Positions 8,869 to 18,360 are shown, numbered from the stretch's first letter. The stretch: DNA of 64,000 bases from Burkholderia sp. D-99 (GCF_011605345.1 NZ_JAAOXM010000006.1:248001-312000), one strand, 5' to 3'. Notes: generated from the sequence alone by a model not told the origin. A program made the numbers and translations.

Positions 8869-10347
8869 ATGGGAAATCGCGCATGGCTGTACCTTCGGAG
8901 CGACACCGGCAACGGCGGGCGCATGACCCAGGTCGCCGAGACCAGCAACCATTTTCCGACCTTGTGGCGCATCCTGCTGGCCGATGGCGCCAGAGGCGCG
9001 GCGATCGCCGATCAGCGCGTATTCGGCAACGCGGACACCGACAACCTGACCTGCGATGCAGGCGCTGCCATCGGGCGGCTGGGCACGCTCGCCGCCTTTC
9101 TCCGCCAGCATGCACGTCGCGGCGAGACACCATGGCTGGCGCGCCAGTTCGACGGCGCGCTCCGGTATCTCGGAGAGCAGGCCACTCGCCTGACGGAGAA
9201 CGGGCGGCCCGCAGCCTTTTCGGCCGATCTCGACGAGTTGTCGTGGCTGTCCGACGCCGACGACTTCATCGCGGTCGCGCGCGAATCCTGCCACGCAACC
9301 TGGACGCAGATACAGGCATGCATCACGGCGAACGATGCACAACGCGTACGAAGCCTGCTCGAGATCGACGAGCCGCGTGACTGGGTGTGGGGATTCGGCT
9401 TCGGCGGCCTGTCTCACGCTTATTTCTCACGACAGCAGCCGCCACGTGACGCGACCTACGACGAATTCGTCGCATCGGGAGGATTGTCGGCCGACGACCT
9501 GCGCAGCGACGCTGCCGGCTCCGATGCGTTTCGCGCGTCGCGGCGCCAGCGATTCCTGAGCGAGGACTATTTCAACTGGCTGCAGCCGTATCTGGACGAG
9601 CGCGTCGCCTACTGGTCTGAACACGTCGCACCGGTGGGCAGCACCGACCACGAACGGAAGGCGCTGGCGGCACGCTATCTCGTTTCGGGCCACTACCCGC
9701 GCTTTCTGCTGATGTACACGAGCGGCATGGACCTGACGCTGCTGCGCGATGCGCTCGAACCGGTGATCGCGGCATACGAGCGCTGCGCCGACGCGTGCCG
9801 CGCACACGAGGAGAACGATCGCCTGCCGCCGCTCGGGTTCGGCGACATCGAAGACTACGAAACCGTGATGCAGCTGATCGGCTTCTGCTACCTGCTACAT
9901 CGCCGCGACCTGCTCCCGCGCATCGCCGCGATGTTCGATCCCGCCTATCGCGCACGCGATACGCTGTACGAAGACCTGCTCGCGTACGAACTCGAAGGCC
10001 GCTTCGATGTCGACCAGTGGTTTCACGACGTACCGTATCGCCCGCTCGTCTTCAGTTTCTACCGCGACACGAAGGCCGAATGCGTCGACGATATCGCCGC
10101 CTATCTCGACGCATGGTATCCGGCGATGCACGACGCGACCTGGCACGACGGCCATCTCGACATCGGTGCGAAGGGAAAAGGTCACAAGATCTATTTCGGC
10201 TACTGGGCCATCGAAGCGGCAGCGGCGGCCTATCTGCTGGCGCTCGACGACAGCACCCTGCGCAATCGGCTGACGTATCCGAAGGATCTCGCCGACTTCG
10301 CGCGCAGCTACGATGCGCAGCACACGGCACGGGACGGCATACGTTGA
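8869..10347 (+). CDS. PoNi-like (DUF1911) immunity-type protein, orphan
   Basis: 492-residue soluble protein with no signal peptide or membrane segment. The C-terminal half reads like the DUF1910/DUF1911 (PoNe-immunity, PoNi) family: an alpha-helical region with LPPLGFGDIEDYETVMQLI, then YEDLLAYELEG, SFYRDTKAECVDDIAAYLDAWY, and GYWAIEAAAAAYLLALDDS near the end. PoNi proteins neutralise PoNe DNase toxins delivered by type VI or other secretion systems. The N-terminal half (MGNRAWLYL onwards) seems a separate domain I cannot name with certainty. No toxin, Rhs or VgrG gene is adjacent; it lies alone between a racemase gene and tRNA-fMet. The start ATG has AGGAC about 11 bases upstream. Family call is from recognition, not a search. 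Confidence 0.7.
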   Translation: MGNRAWLYLRSDTGNGGRMTQVAETSNHFPTLWRILLADGARGAAIADQRVFGNADTDNLTCDAGAAIGRLGTLAAFLRQHARRGETPWLARQFDGALRYLGEQATRLTENGRPAAFSADLDELSWLSDADDFIAVARESCHATWTQIQACITANDAQRVRSLLEIDEPRDWVWGFGFGGLSHAYFSRQQPPRDATYDEFVASGGLSADDLRSDAAGSDAFRASRRQRFLSEDYFNWLQPYLDERVAYWSEHVAPVGSTDHERKALAARYLVSGHYPRFLLMYTSGMDLTLLRDALEPVIAAYERCADACRAHEENDRLPPLGFGDIEDYETVMQLIGFCYLLHRRDLLPRIAAMFDPAYRARDTLYEDLLAYELEGRFDVDQWFHDVPYRPLVFSFYRDTKAECVDDIAAYLDAWYPAMHDATWHDGHLDIGAKGKGHKIYFGYWAIEAAAAAYLLALDDSTLRNRLTYPKDLADFARSYDAQHTARDGIR

Positions 10348-10426
10348 TCGGGGCAAGGCCCGGCGAATCCGCACGAGCCGGGCGGCCGTGGGCCGGCACA
10401 CCGCAGCACATCGTGCCGAGGCCGGA

Positions 10427-10455
10427 AAACAAAAAACCCGGCACGAGGCCGGGTT
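10427..10455 (-). terminator. Intrinsic terminator of tRNA-fMet
   Basis: On the minus strand, AACCCGGC-CTCGT-GCCGGGTT (10455-10435) is followed by TTTTGTTTT. A classic rho-independent terminator about 54 bp beyond the tRNA 3' end. Confidence 0.85.
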
Positions 10456-10508
10456 CCTGTCGACGAAGCGCGCATCGGTCATTTGCGCTGCACATCGTCT
10501 GGTGTGCT

Positions 10509-10585
<77 letters not shown>

Positions 10586-10597
10586 TCAGAGAAATAA

Positions 10598-10626
10598 ATT
10601 ATAGGGTGAGGGAGCACTCACGTCAA
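10598..10626 (-). promoter_or_regulatory. tRNA-fMet promoter (TTGACG-N17-TATAAT)
   Basis: Minus-strand TTGACG (10626-10621), a 17-bp spacer and a perfect TATAAT (10603-10598) place the start of transcription about 5 bases before the mature tRNA. The best sigma70 promoter in the window. Confidence 0.9.
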
Positions 10627-10768
10627 CACTTTTGTCACAATTTCTTCTCCGTCCACCGTGACAGCGGTGCGAGGCACTGCCCTCGCCCCGCACGACAGGC
10701 GCGTTCGCGCCGCGTGCTCGCGGTAAGATGGCGGCCTTCGCATTCACCCCGCACGCACACTCCCGTTC

Positions 10769-11545
10769 ATGAAAATCGCCACCTGGAACGTCAACTCGCT
10801 CAACGTCCGCAAGCAGCACGTGCTCGACTGGCTCGCGCAAAGCGGCACCGACGTGCTGTGCCTGCAGGAACTGAAGCTGCCGGACGAGAAATTCCCGCGC
10901 GCCGATCTCGAAGCCGCCGGCTACCGCAGCTGGTTCACGGGCCAGAAGACCTACAACGGCGTCGCGATCCTCGCGCGTGACACGCTGTCGGTCGACGAAG
11001 CGGACGTCGTGCGCAACATCCCCGGCTTCGACGATCCGCAGCAGCGCGTGGTCGCCGCGACGGTCGACGGCGTGCGCATCGTGTCCGCGTATTTCCCGAA
11101 CGGCCAGGCGCCCGACTCCGACAAGTTCGTCTACAAGATGCAATGGCTCGACGCGCTGCAGGCGTGGCTGCGCACCGAGCTGCAGCGCTACCCGAAGCTC
11201 GCGCTACTCGGCGACTACAACATCGCACCGGAAGACCGCGACGTGCACGACCCGGCGAAATGGGAAGGCCAGAACCTCGTGTCGCCGCAGGAGCGCGCGC
11301 ACTTCGCGCAGCTGATCGAACTCGGCTTCGTCGATGCGTTCCGCCGCTTCGAACAGCCGGAGAAGACCTTCACGTGGTGGGACTACCGGATGATGGGCTT
11401 CCGCCGCAACGCGGGGCTGCGCATCGACCACATCCTACTGTCGCCGGCGCTCGCCGAGACCTGCACGTCGTGCGAGGTCGATCGCACGCCGCGCACGTGG
11501 GAACAGCCGTCCGACCACACGCCCGTCGTCGCGGTCGTCGGCTGA
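10769..11545 (+). CDS. xthA: Exodeoxyribonuclease III
   Basis: AP endonuclease and 3'-5' exonuclease of base-excision repair, 258 residues, full length for the XthA family. Signatures: MKIATWNVNSLNVRK at the start, the catalytic Glu in LCLQELKL, Tyr in SAYFPNGQ, GDYNIAPEDRDVHDP with the metal-binding Asp/Asn pair, and the C-terminal LRIDHILLSPAL and PSDHTPVV motifs containing the catalytic Asp-His. Weak -10-like TAAGAT at 10724-10729. Divergent from tRNA-fMet and convergent (21 bp gap) with the peptidase gene. Confidence 0.96.
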   Translation: MKIATWNVNSLNVRKQHVLDWLAQSGTDVLCLQELKLPDEKFPRADLEAAGYRSWFTGQKTYNGVAILARDTLSVDEADVVRNIPGFDDPQQRVVAATVDGVRIVSAYFPNGQAPDSDKFVYKMQWLDALQAWLRTELQRYPKLALLGDYNIAPEDRDVHDPAKWEGQNLVSPQERAHFAQLIELGFVDAFRRFEQPEKTFTWWDYRMMGFRRNAGLRIDHILLSPALAETCTSCEVDRTPRTWEQPSDHTPVVAVVG

Positions 11546-11566
11546 TCGTCCAATCCGCCCGCGCGT

Positions 11567-13675
11567 TCAGCGACGCGCGGGCGCCGGCCCGAGATGGGCC
11601 CACAGGAACCCGAATTCCGCCGCATCGGCTTCCGCGCGTTCCAGATCGTCGGCGCTGCCGTGGCCGCCGTCGGTGTTCTCCCAGTACCACACCCGTTCGT
11701 GACCGAGCGCATGCATGCGTGCGGCCATCTTGCGCGCATGCGCGGGATGCACGCGGTCGTCGCGCGTCGACGTCGTCAGCAGTAACGGCGGATATGCGGC
11801 GCCTTCGCGCACGCAGTGATACGGCGAGTACGCGGCCAGCGCCGCACCTTCGTGCGGATCGTCCGGGTCGCCATACTCGTCGAGCCACGCGGCGCCCGCG
11901 TGCAGCTTCGGGTAGCGCCGCATGTCGAGCAGCGGCACGCGGCAGAGCACCGCGCCGAACAACTCCGGGCGCTGCACCATGCACGCGGCGACCAGCAGCC
12001 CGCCGTTGCTGCCGCCCTCGATACCGAGCTGCGCGGCGCTCGTCACGCCGGTCGCGGCCAGATCCTCGGCCACCGCGATGAAATCGTCGAACGAGCGCTG
12101 GCGGTGTTCGCGCTGCGCATCGACGTGCCAGCGCGGCCCGAACTCGCCACCGCCGCGGATATGCGCGAACGCCATCACGCCGCCGCGCTCGAGCCACCCG
12201 ATGCCGAACGCGTCGCTGTAGCCCGGCAGGTTCGGGATCGCAAAACCGCCATAGCCCGACAGCAGGCACGGCCGCGCGACACGCGCAGCGCCGTCGGTCA
12301 CGTCGAGTGCATCGCGCGGCCCGATCAGCGTGTACGGCACCATCGTGCCGTCTTGCGAACGCGCGCTCGCGCGGCGCACGACGAGCCCCGCCGCGTCGAA
12401 CTGCACCGGCGGCCGGTCGAGCAGCACGCGGCGCGACGACGCATCGTCCGCACGGTCGGCAAGATCGGCCAGCCAGCATTCGGGCGGATCGAGATAGGTG
12501 TCGACGTCCACGTAAATCTCGTCGTTCAGCGTCGACTCGACGGGCTCGACGTCGATCTGCGCGTCACCCGGCCAGTCGAACGGCCGCGCATCCCACGTCC
12601 ATGTGCCATCGTCGGCCTGCCGCGGCTGCCACAGCATCGTGCGGTTGTGCACGTCGTCGAGCCAGCTCGCGATCAGCGTCGTGCGCGTGTGCGTCCACGT
12701 GCACGCGGAGGTCGACGGTTGCGGTGCGAACAGCGTCGTGAGTTCGCGCGACCCGGCCAGGAACGCCTGCTCGCGGATCGCCAACAGCGAGCCGCCCGCG
12801 TGGCGCACGCCATCGCAATCCCAGTCGAGGCGCGGCTCCAGCACGAGCCAGCCTTCCCAGAACCCGACCTCGACATGGGTCGGCACGTCGTAGCGCGCCC
12901 ATTCGCCCGCGTCGGTCAGCCGGTACGCATGCGCGTCGAAGAAGTCGACGCTGCGCCACGCGACGTGGCGGTTGTCCGTCGGATCGAACCCCGCACCCGC
13001 GCTGATGTCGTCGGGTTCGCCGCGGAAGACGACGGGCGCATCGGCAAGCGCCGTGCCGCGCACCCAGCGCCGCGCTTCATACGGATAGCCGGCCGCGGTT
13101 GCATGCGCTTCGCCGCGATCCCAGCTCACGTAGACGGTATCGCGATCGATCCAGCCGACCGTGTGATGCCCCGGCTCGTCGATCGTGAAGCCGCCCTCGA
13201 CGAAACGACGTTCGACGAGATCGAATTCGCGCACGACGACCGCGTCGGCACCGCCCGGCGACAGCGACAGCAGCGCGCGATCGCCGTCCGGATACAGGAT
13301 CGCGTCCTGCTCGAACACCCACGACTCGCCCTCCTCCGCGCCGAGCGCGTCGACGTCGAGCAGCGTTTCCCACGCCGGCCGGCCCGCACGCCAGTCATCC
13401 CAGCGCGTGCAGCGCCACAGCCCCTTCGGATGGAGATCGTCCTGCCACAGGTCATACGCCCAGTCGCGCCAGCGGGTTGGAATCACCGGGCGTTCGCGCG
13501 GCAGGTACGCCTTTGCGAGGCGCGCCGTCAGCGCGCGATACGCGTCGTCGTCACGCAGCGCGGCGCGCGTGCGCGCATTCTGCTCGTCGACCCACGTGCG
13601 GGCGCGCTTGCTGTCGAGCGCTTCGAGGAAACGGAACGGGTCGGCCCCGGCGGGCCAGCGGAAGGAATCGGACAT
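11567..13675 (-). CDS. Prolyl oligopeptidase family (S9A) serine peptidase
   Basis: 702-residue cytosolic serine peptidase with an N-terminal seven-bladed propeller and a C-terminal alpha/beta-hydrolase domain. The nucleophile is in GIEGGSNGGLL, the acid in TSTRDDRVHPAHARKM and the base in NTDGGHGSADD, the standard S9A order. Family enzymes cleave short proline-containing peptides. The ATG at 13675 (MSDSFRWP) is chosen; an in-frame ATG 21 bases upstream would add MPFRRSS. No signal peptide is seen. It lies convergent to xthA and is separated from ntrC by 90 bp, so it is probably its own unit. Confidence 0.92.
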   Translation of the reverse strand: MSDSFRWPAGADPFRFLEALDSKRARTWVDEQNARTRAALRDDDAYRALTARLAKAYLPRERPVIPTRWRDWAYDLWQDDLHPKGLWRCTRWDDWRAGRPAWETLLDVDALGAEEGESWVFEQDAILYPDGDRALLSLSPGGADAVVVREFDLVERRFVEGGFTIDEPGHHTVGWIDRDTVYVSWDRGEAHATAAGYPYEARRWVRGTALADAPVVFRGEPDDISAGAGFDPTDNRHVAWRSVDFFDAHAYRLTDAGEWARYDVPTHVEVGFWEGWLVLEPRLDWDCDGVRHAGGSLLAIREQAFLAGSRELTTLFAPQPSTSACTWTHTRTTLIASWLDDVHNRTMLWQPRQADDGTWTWDARPFDWPGDAQIDVEPVESTLNDEIYVDVDTYLDPPECWLADLADRADDASSRRVLLDRPPVQFDAAGLVVRRASARSQDGTMVPYTLIGPRDALDVTDGAARVARPCLLSGYGGFAIPNLPGYSDAFGIGWLERGGVMAFAHIRGGGEFGPRWHVDAQREHRQRSFDDFIAVAEDLAATGVTSAAQLGIEGGSNGGLLVAACMVQRPELFGAVLCRVPLLDMRRYPKLHAGAAWLDEYGDPDDPHEGAALAAYSPYHCVREGAAYPPLLLTTSTRDDRVHPAHARKMAARMHALGHERVWYWENTDGGHGSADDLERAEADAAEFGFLWAHLGPAPARR

Positions 13676-13765
13676 TGAGGATCGGCGGAATGGCAAACGA
13701 CGTGCAAACCGCGATTATGTCCGATCGCGGCATGCGCGATGCCCGCGCATGCCGCGAAATCGTGC

Positions 13766-15283
13766 TCAGGGCTCCAGATGGAGTTCCTGGATCTTGCGCG
13801 TGATCGTGTTGCGGCCGATGCCGAGCCGCTCCGCGGCCTCGACCTTGCGGCCGCGCGTGAAGTCGAGCGCCTCGCGAATCACGGCCGCCTCGAAGCGGCG
13901 TGCAAGTTCGTCCATCACGTCGGCCGAGTTCTCGCGCAACAGCCGTGCAACCTCGGTGCGCAGGCCGTGCTCCCACAGCGGATAGCCGGCCGGCGCGCTG
14001 CCGTTCGGCGCGGCCGCAACGGGCGTGGACGCCACCGGTGCCGCACCGGTCAGCGATGCCGAGAGCGCCGCATCGCCGCCACCGACGTGTGCGTCCACAC
14101 CGTCGCCCGCGGTGACGACCGGCGCACCGGCCGGCACGAGGTCGGGCGGCAGGTCCTTGATCTCGACCGTCTGCGCGGGCGCCATCACGGTCAGCCAGTT
14201 CGCGAGGTTCTCGAGCTGGCGCACGTTGCCGGGAAACGCGAGCGACGTGAGGTAAGCCAGCGCCTCGTCGGACACGCGCTTCGGCTCGACGCCGAGATCG
14301 CGCGCACTCTTCTGCAGGAAGTGGCGCGTGAGCAGCGCGATGTCCTCGCTGCGTTCGCGCAGCGGCGGCAGGCGCAGCCGGATCACGTTGAGCCGGTGGT
14401 AAAGGTCCTCGCGGAACAGCCCCTGGCGCACGCGCGATTCGAGATTCTGGTGCGTCGCGGCGATCACGCGCACGTTCGCGCGCAGCGGGTTGTGCCCGCC
14501 GACCCGATAGAACTGCCCGTCCGACAGCACGCGCAACAGGCGCGTCTGCAGGTCGAACGGCATGTCGCCGATTTCGTCGAGGAACAGCGTGCCGTTCTCG
14601 GCCTGCTCGAAGCGGCCCTGCCGTGTGGTCTGCGCGCCGGTGAACGCGCCGCGCTCATGGCCGAACAGCTCGGATTCGAGCAGATCCTTAGGAATCGCCG
14701 CGGTGTTCAGCGCGATGAACGGCCCGTTCGCACGCGGGCTGTGACGGTGCAGCGCACGCGCGACGAGCTCCTTGCCGGTGCCCGATTCGCCGGTGATCAG
14801 CACGGTCGCGGCCGAATGCGACAGGCGGCCGATCGCGCGGAACATGTCCTGCATCGCGGGCGCCTGGCCGAGCATCTCGGGCGCCTCGGCCACGCGCTCG
14901 TCCTGCGGCGCGCCGCCGCGCAGGCTTTCCTCGACGGCGCGGCGGATCAGCTCGACCGCCTTGTCGACGTCGAACGGCTTCGCGAGATATTCGAACGCGC
15001 CGCCCTGGAACGCCGCGACGGCGCTGTCGAGATCGGAGAACGCCGTCATGATGATGACGGGCAGGCCCGGCAGGCGCTCGTGCATCGCCTGCAGCAACTC
15101 GAGGCCCGAGCCGCCCGGCATCCGGATGTCGGATACGAGCACCTGCGGTGTCTCGTGGTCGAGCGCGGCCAGCGCATCACGCACGTTCGCGAAGCTCTTC
15201 GTCGCGAAGCTGTCCCGGGCGAGCGCCTTTTCGAGCACCCAGCGGATCGATTGGTCGTCGTCTACTATCCAGATCGGCTTCAT
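13766..15283 (-). CDS. ntrC: Nitrogen regulation response regulator NtrC
   Basis: Sigma54-dependent activator, 505 residues. Receiver domain with Asp52 (VLVSDIRMPGGSG); AAA+ domain with Walker A GESGTGKE, the sigma54-contact loop GAFTGA, Walker B LFLDEIGDM; and a C-terminal Fis-type helix-turn-helix (AAERLGIGRNTITRKIQEL). Phosphorylated by NtrB under nitrogen limitation, it activates glnA and other nitrogen genes. It follows ntrB by 46 bp on the same strand. A linker rich in Ala/Pro (about residues 380-430) is longer than in enteric NtrC, common in beta-proteobacteria. Confidence 0.97.
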   Translation of the reverse strand: MKPIWIVDDDQSIRWVLEKALARDSFATKSFANVRDALAALDHETPQVLVSDIRMPGGSGLELLQAMHERLPGLPVIIMTAFSDLDSAVAAFQGGAFEYLAKPFDVDKAVELIRRAVEESLRGGAPQDERVAEAPEMLGQAPAMQDMFRAIGRLSHSAATVLITGESGTGKELVARALHRHSPRANGPFIALNTAAIPKDLLESELFGHERGAFTGAQTTRQGRFEQAENGTLFLDEIGDMPFDLQTRLLRVLSDGQFYRVGGHNPLRANVRVIAATHQNLESRVRQGLFREDLYHRLNVIRLRLPPLRERSEDIALLTRHFLQKSARDLGVEPKRVSDEALAYLTSLAFPGNVRQLENLANWLTVMAPAQTVEIKDLPPDLVPAGAPVVTAGDGVDAHVGGGDAALSASLTGAAPVASTPVAAAPNGSAPAGYPLWEHGLRTEVARLLRENSADVMDELARRFEAAVIREALDFTRGRKVEAAERLGIGRNTITRKIQELHLEP

Positions 15284-15329
15284 AGGTCGGTCAGATATTG
15301 GTGAATCTGGTGAATCGCCATGCCGCCGC

Positions 15330-16472
15330 TCAATGGTCGAGCGGCAGCAGGATCTGAAATTCGGTACGTCCGGGCCGGCTTTCGACCTCGATCATCCCGT
15401 CATGCTGCTGCACGAACGTCTGCGCGAGCGTCAGGCCGAGACCGCTGCCATCGTCGCGCCCGGACACGAGCGGGTAGAAGATCCGGTCGCGGATTTCTTC
15501 CGGGATGCCGGGCCCGTTGTCGATCACGTGCAAGTCCAGTGCCAGCCGGTACAGGCGCTTCGCGATCGTCACCTTGCGCGCGATGCGCGTGCGCAGCTCG
15601 ATCTTCGCGTCGCCCTGCGCGATCCGTTCGCGCAGCGCCTGTGCGGCGTTGCGCACGATGTTGAGCAACGCCTGGATCAGTTGCTCCTTGTCGCCACGCA
15701 GGTCCGGCACGCTCACGTCGTAGTCGCGCTCGATCGTGAGCCCGCGCGGGAATTCCGCGAGCATCACCGCGCGCACGCGTTCGCATACTTCATGAATGTT
15801 CACGTCGCCGACGATGTGCGGGTGCCGGTGCGGCTCCAGCAACCGGTCGACGAGCGTCTGCAGGCGGTCGGACTCCTTGATGATCACCTGCGTGTATTCG
15901 CGCAACTCGCCGCGCTCGCGCTCGCCGAGCTCGAATTCGAGCAGCTGGGCTGCGCCGCGAATGCCGCCGAGCGGATTCTTGATCTCGTGCGCGAGGTTGC
16001 GGATCAACTGCTTGTTGACCGCGGTCAGGTCGTGGATGCGCTCCTCGCGATCGGTGCGCGACTGCCGTTCGTTCTCGAACAGCTCGACGAGCACGAAATC
16101 GGGCGAGGTCTCGAGGAAGCCGACGATCGCATGCACGTGCAGCGGTTCGCGGCCGGGCCGGTCGAGCACGGTATCGAGGTGCGTCGCGTGAAAGCGTTCC
16201 TCGCCGATCGCAGTGATCGTCGACGCCAGCTCGTTCGCGTTCGGAAAAATCTCGCCCCACGGCCGCTGTGCGAGCTGCCGGCGCGAGATGTCGAGCATCG
16301 CCTCCGCCGACGGGTTCGCGAACGCGATCCGCAGCGTCTTGCGGTCGAGCACGATCACGACCGTCGGCAGCGCTTCCAGCCCCGCCAGCAGGCCCGAGCG
16401 TGCGAGCCGCTCGTCGTCCGTCAGTCGCTCGGGCTGCCCCGTTTTCGCCTTGATCAGATTCTTCAGAACCAT
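15330..16472 (-). CDS. ntrB: Nitrogen regulation sensor kinase NtrB
   Basis: Soluble PAS-histidine kinase, 380 residues, no membrane segments, as expected for NtrB, which responds to PII rather than to an outside signal. PAS region about 20-135, phospho-acceptor His in IRNLAHEIKNPLGGIRGAAQ, and HATPase boxes NIVRNAAQAL, VIDNGPGIP and GSGLGLTLAQ. Start ATG 16472 lies downstream of the glnA terminator, so ntrBC must depend on read-through or on a weak promoter in the 16473-16632 gap. Confidence 0.96.
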   Translation of the reverse strand: MVLKNLIKAKTGQPERLTDDERLARSGLLAGLEALPTVVIVLDRKTLRIAFANPSAEAMLDISRRQLAQRPWGEIFPNANELASTITAIGEERFHATHLDTVLDRPGREPLHVHAIVGFLETSPDFVLVELFENERQSRTDREERIHDLTAVNKQLIRNLAHEIKNPLGGIRGAAQLLEFELGERERGELREYTQVIIKESDRLQTLVDRLLEPHRHPHIVGDVNIHEVCERVRAVMLAEFPRGLTIERDYDVSVPDLRGDKEQLIQALLNIVRNAAQALRERIAQGDAKIELRTRIARKVTIAKRLYRLALDLHVIDNGPGIPEEIRDRIFYPLVSGRDDGSGLGLTLAQTFVQQHDGMIEVESRPGRTEFQILLPLDH

Positions 16473-16522
16473 CTGCGTGCTTGTCGCGCCTCAACGGGCC
16501 AGAAAAGGAAAATCACCGGAAC

Positions 16523-16552
16523 AAAAAAGGGACGGCTGGACGCCGCCCCTTT
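16523..16552 (-). terminator. Intrinsic terminator between glnA and ntrB
   Basis: On the minus strand, GGGGCGGC-GTCCA-GCCGTCCC (one G:U pair) at 16549-16529 is followed by six T residues. It would separate glnA messages from ntrBC, allowing partial read-through. Confidence 0.75.
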
Positions 16553-16632
16553 CAGACTCCGCCGCCCCCGCCGCCAACCGCGCGGCGGGAACGAACCGGC
16601 AAAACGGCGCTGAATCGAAGCGCCATCGCCGA

Positions 16633-18048
16633 TTACAGCGAGTAGTACATCTCGAACTCGATCGGGTGCGTCGTCATGCGGAACTTCGCCAGCTCCTGCT
16701 CCTTCAGCGCGAGGTATGCATCGAGCATGCCGTCCGTGAACACGCCGCCGCGCGTCAGGAACTCGCGATCCTTGTCGAGCGCTTCGAGTGCCTGGTCGAG
16801 GCCCGCGCAGACGGTCGGGATCTTTGCATCCTCTTCCGGCGGCAGGTCGTACAGGTTCTTGTCCGCTGCTTCGCCCGGATGGATCTTGTTCTGGATCCCG
16901 TCGAGGCCGGCCATCATCAGCGCCGTGAAGCACAGGTACGGGTTCGCCATCGGATCCGGGAAGCGCGTTTCGATACGGCGGCCCTTCGGGTTCGACACGT
17001 GCGGAATGCGGATCGATGCCGAACGGTTGCGTGCCGAGTAAGCGAGCTTGACCGGTGCTTCGAAGTGCGGGACCAGACGCTTGTACGAGTTCGTCGTCGG
17101 GTTCGTGATCGCGTTCAGCGCGCGAGCGTGCTTGATGATGCCGCCGATGTAGAACAGCGCCAGTTCCGACAGGCCGGCGTAACCGTTGCCCGCGAACAGG
17201 TTCTGGCCGTCCTTCCAGATCGACTGGTGAACGTGCATACCCGAACCGTTGTCGCCGACGACCGGCTTCGGCATGAACGTCGCCGTCTTGCCGTACGAGT
17301 GCGCGACGTTATGGATGATGTACTTCGACCATTGCGTCCAGTCGGCGCGCTCGACCAGCGTCGAGAACTTCGTGCCGATTTCGTTCTGGCCCTGGCCCGC
17401 CACTTCGTGGTGGTGCACTTCGACCGGGATGCCGAGCTGTTCGAGCAGCAGGCACATTTCCGAACGCATGTCCTGGAACGTGTCGACCGGCGCGACCGGG
17501 AAGTAGCCGCCCTTCGTGCCCGGACGGTGGCCCGTGTTGCCGCCTTCGAATTCCTTGCCTGCCGACCACGGCGCTTCTTCCGAGTTGATCTTCACGAAGC
17601 AGCCCGACATGTCCGTGTTCCACTGGACCGAGTCGAAAATGAAGAATTCCGGTTCCGGACCGAAGTAGGCCGTGTCGCCGATGCCCGTGCTCTTCAGGTA
17701 CGCTTCGCCGCGCTTCGCGAGCGAACGCGGGTCGCGCTCGTAGCCCTTGCCGTCGGCCGGCTCGACCACGTCGCAGGTCAGCACGAGGGTCGACTCTTCA
17801 TAGAACGGGTCGATGAAGGCTGCGTTCGGGTCCGGCATGAGCAGCATGTCCGACGCCTCGATACCCTTCCAGCCCGCGATCGACGAACCGTCGAATGCAT
17901 GGCCGCTTTCGAATTTGTCTTCGTCGAACGCCGAAACCGGCACCGACACGTGCTGTTCCTTGCCACGCGTGTCCGTGAAGCGGAAATCGACAAACTTGCA
18001 GTCCTCGTCCTTCACGAGTTGCATGACGTCGGCGACGGTTTTACTCAT
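16633..18048 (-). CDS. glnA: Glutamine synthetase, type I
   Basis: Main ammonia-assimilating enzyme: glutamate + NH3 + ATP to glutamine. 471 residues, forming a dodecamer. Signatures: the N-terminal beta-grasp with FTDTRGKEQHVS, DGSSIAGWKGI, metal and glutamate loops FGPEPEFFIFDSV and GQNEIGTKFSTL, MHVHQSIWKDGQNLFAG, and NRSASIRIP. KNLYDLPPEE contains the Tyr that GlnE adenylylates, so activity is likely under PII/GlnE control. Transcription is probably from the sigma54 promoter 18160-18175 with NtrC bound upstream. A terminator follows before ntrB. Confidence 0.98.
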   Translation of the reverse strand: MSKTVADVMQLVKDEDCKFVDFRFTDTRGKEQHVSVPVSAFDEDKFESGHAFDGSSIAGWKGIEASDMLLMPDPNAAFIDPFYEESTLVLTCDVVEPADGKGYERDPRSLAKRGEAYLKSTGIGDTAYFGPEPEFFIFDSVQWNTDMSGCFVKINSEEAPWSAGKEFEGGNTGHRPGTKGGYFPVAPVDTFQDMRSEMCLLLEQLGIPVEVHHHEVAGQGQNEIGTKFSTLVERADWTQWSKYIIHNVAHSYGKTATFMPKPVVGDNGSGMHVHQSIWKDGQNLFAGNGYAGLSELALFYIGGIIKHARALNAITNPTTNSYKRLVPHFEAPVKLAYSARNRSASIRIPHVSNPKGRRIETRFPDPMANPYLCFTALMMAGLDGIQNKIHPGEAADKNLYDLPPEEDAKIPTVCAGLDQALEALDKDREFLTRGGVFTDGMLDAYLALKEQELAKFRMTTHPIEFEMYYSL

Positions 18049-18159
18049 AACCTCTTCTCCTGATTGAACAATTCTGGCGGACTGGGAACCGCCTCGTTTA
18101 TCGAGCTGATCGGGATCTTGCTTTGGCGCAGCGCGCCCCGATTCGACCGAATTCTATAA

Positions 18160-18175
18160 AGCAGCTTCCGTGCCA
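18160..18175 (-). promoter_or_regulatory. Sigma54 promoter of glnA
   Basis: Minus-strand TGGCAC-GGAAG-CTGCT keeps the full -24 TGGCAC and the invariant GG-N10-GC spacing. Predicted start near 18150, about 100 bases before the glnA ATG. Confidence 0.75.
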
Positions 18176-18273
18176 CCTGTGCGCAAGATTGGCGCGAATC
18201 GCGCCGGCGCTCGCCGCGCCGGGGCCGGGCTGCGCAATTCCGGGGCTCGACGTCGCACCGCCCGCCGCTCGAT

Positions 18274-18290
18274 GGCACCGCCATGGTGCA
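18274..18290. promoter_or_regulatory. NtrC-binding site 1 upstream of glnA
   Basis: GGCACC-GCCAT-GGTGCA matches the TGCACC-N5-GGTGCA NtrC consensus at 11 of 12 positions. It is centred about 130 bp upstream of the sigma54 start, a normal enhancer distance. Confidence 0.7.
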
Positions 18291-18343
18291 ATCGTCGCAA
18301 CGCACCGCGGCCACGGAATCATTCTGGTGCATGCGCGCCATTC

Positions 18344-18360
18344 TGCACTTTTTTGGTGAG
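18344..18360. promoter_or_regulatory. NtrC-binding site 2 upstream of glnA
   Basis: TGCACT-TTTTT-GGTGAG matches 9 of 12 consensus positions and is centred 70 bp beyond site 1, close to a whole number of helical turns. Confidence 0.5.

Noticed and set aside
11816..13678. Plus-strand ORF of 620 codons opposite the prolyl oligopeptidase
   Set aside because: Shadow of a peptidase with clear catalytic triad; its own translation has no domain pattern.
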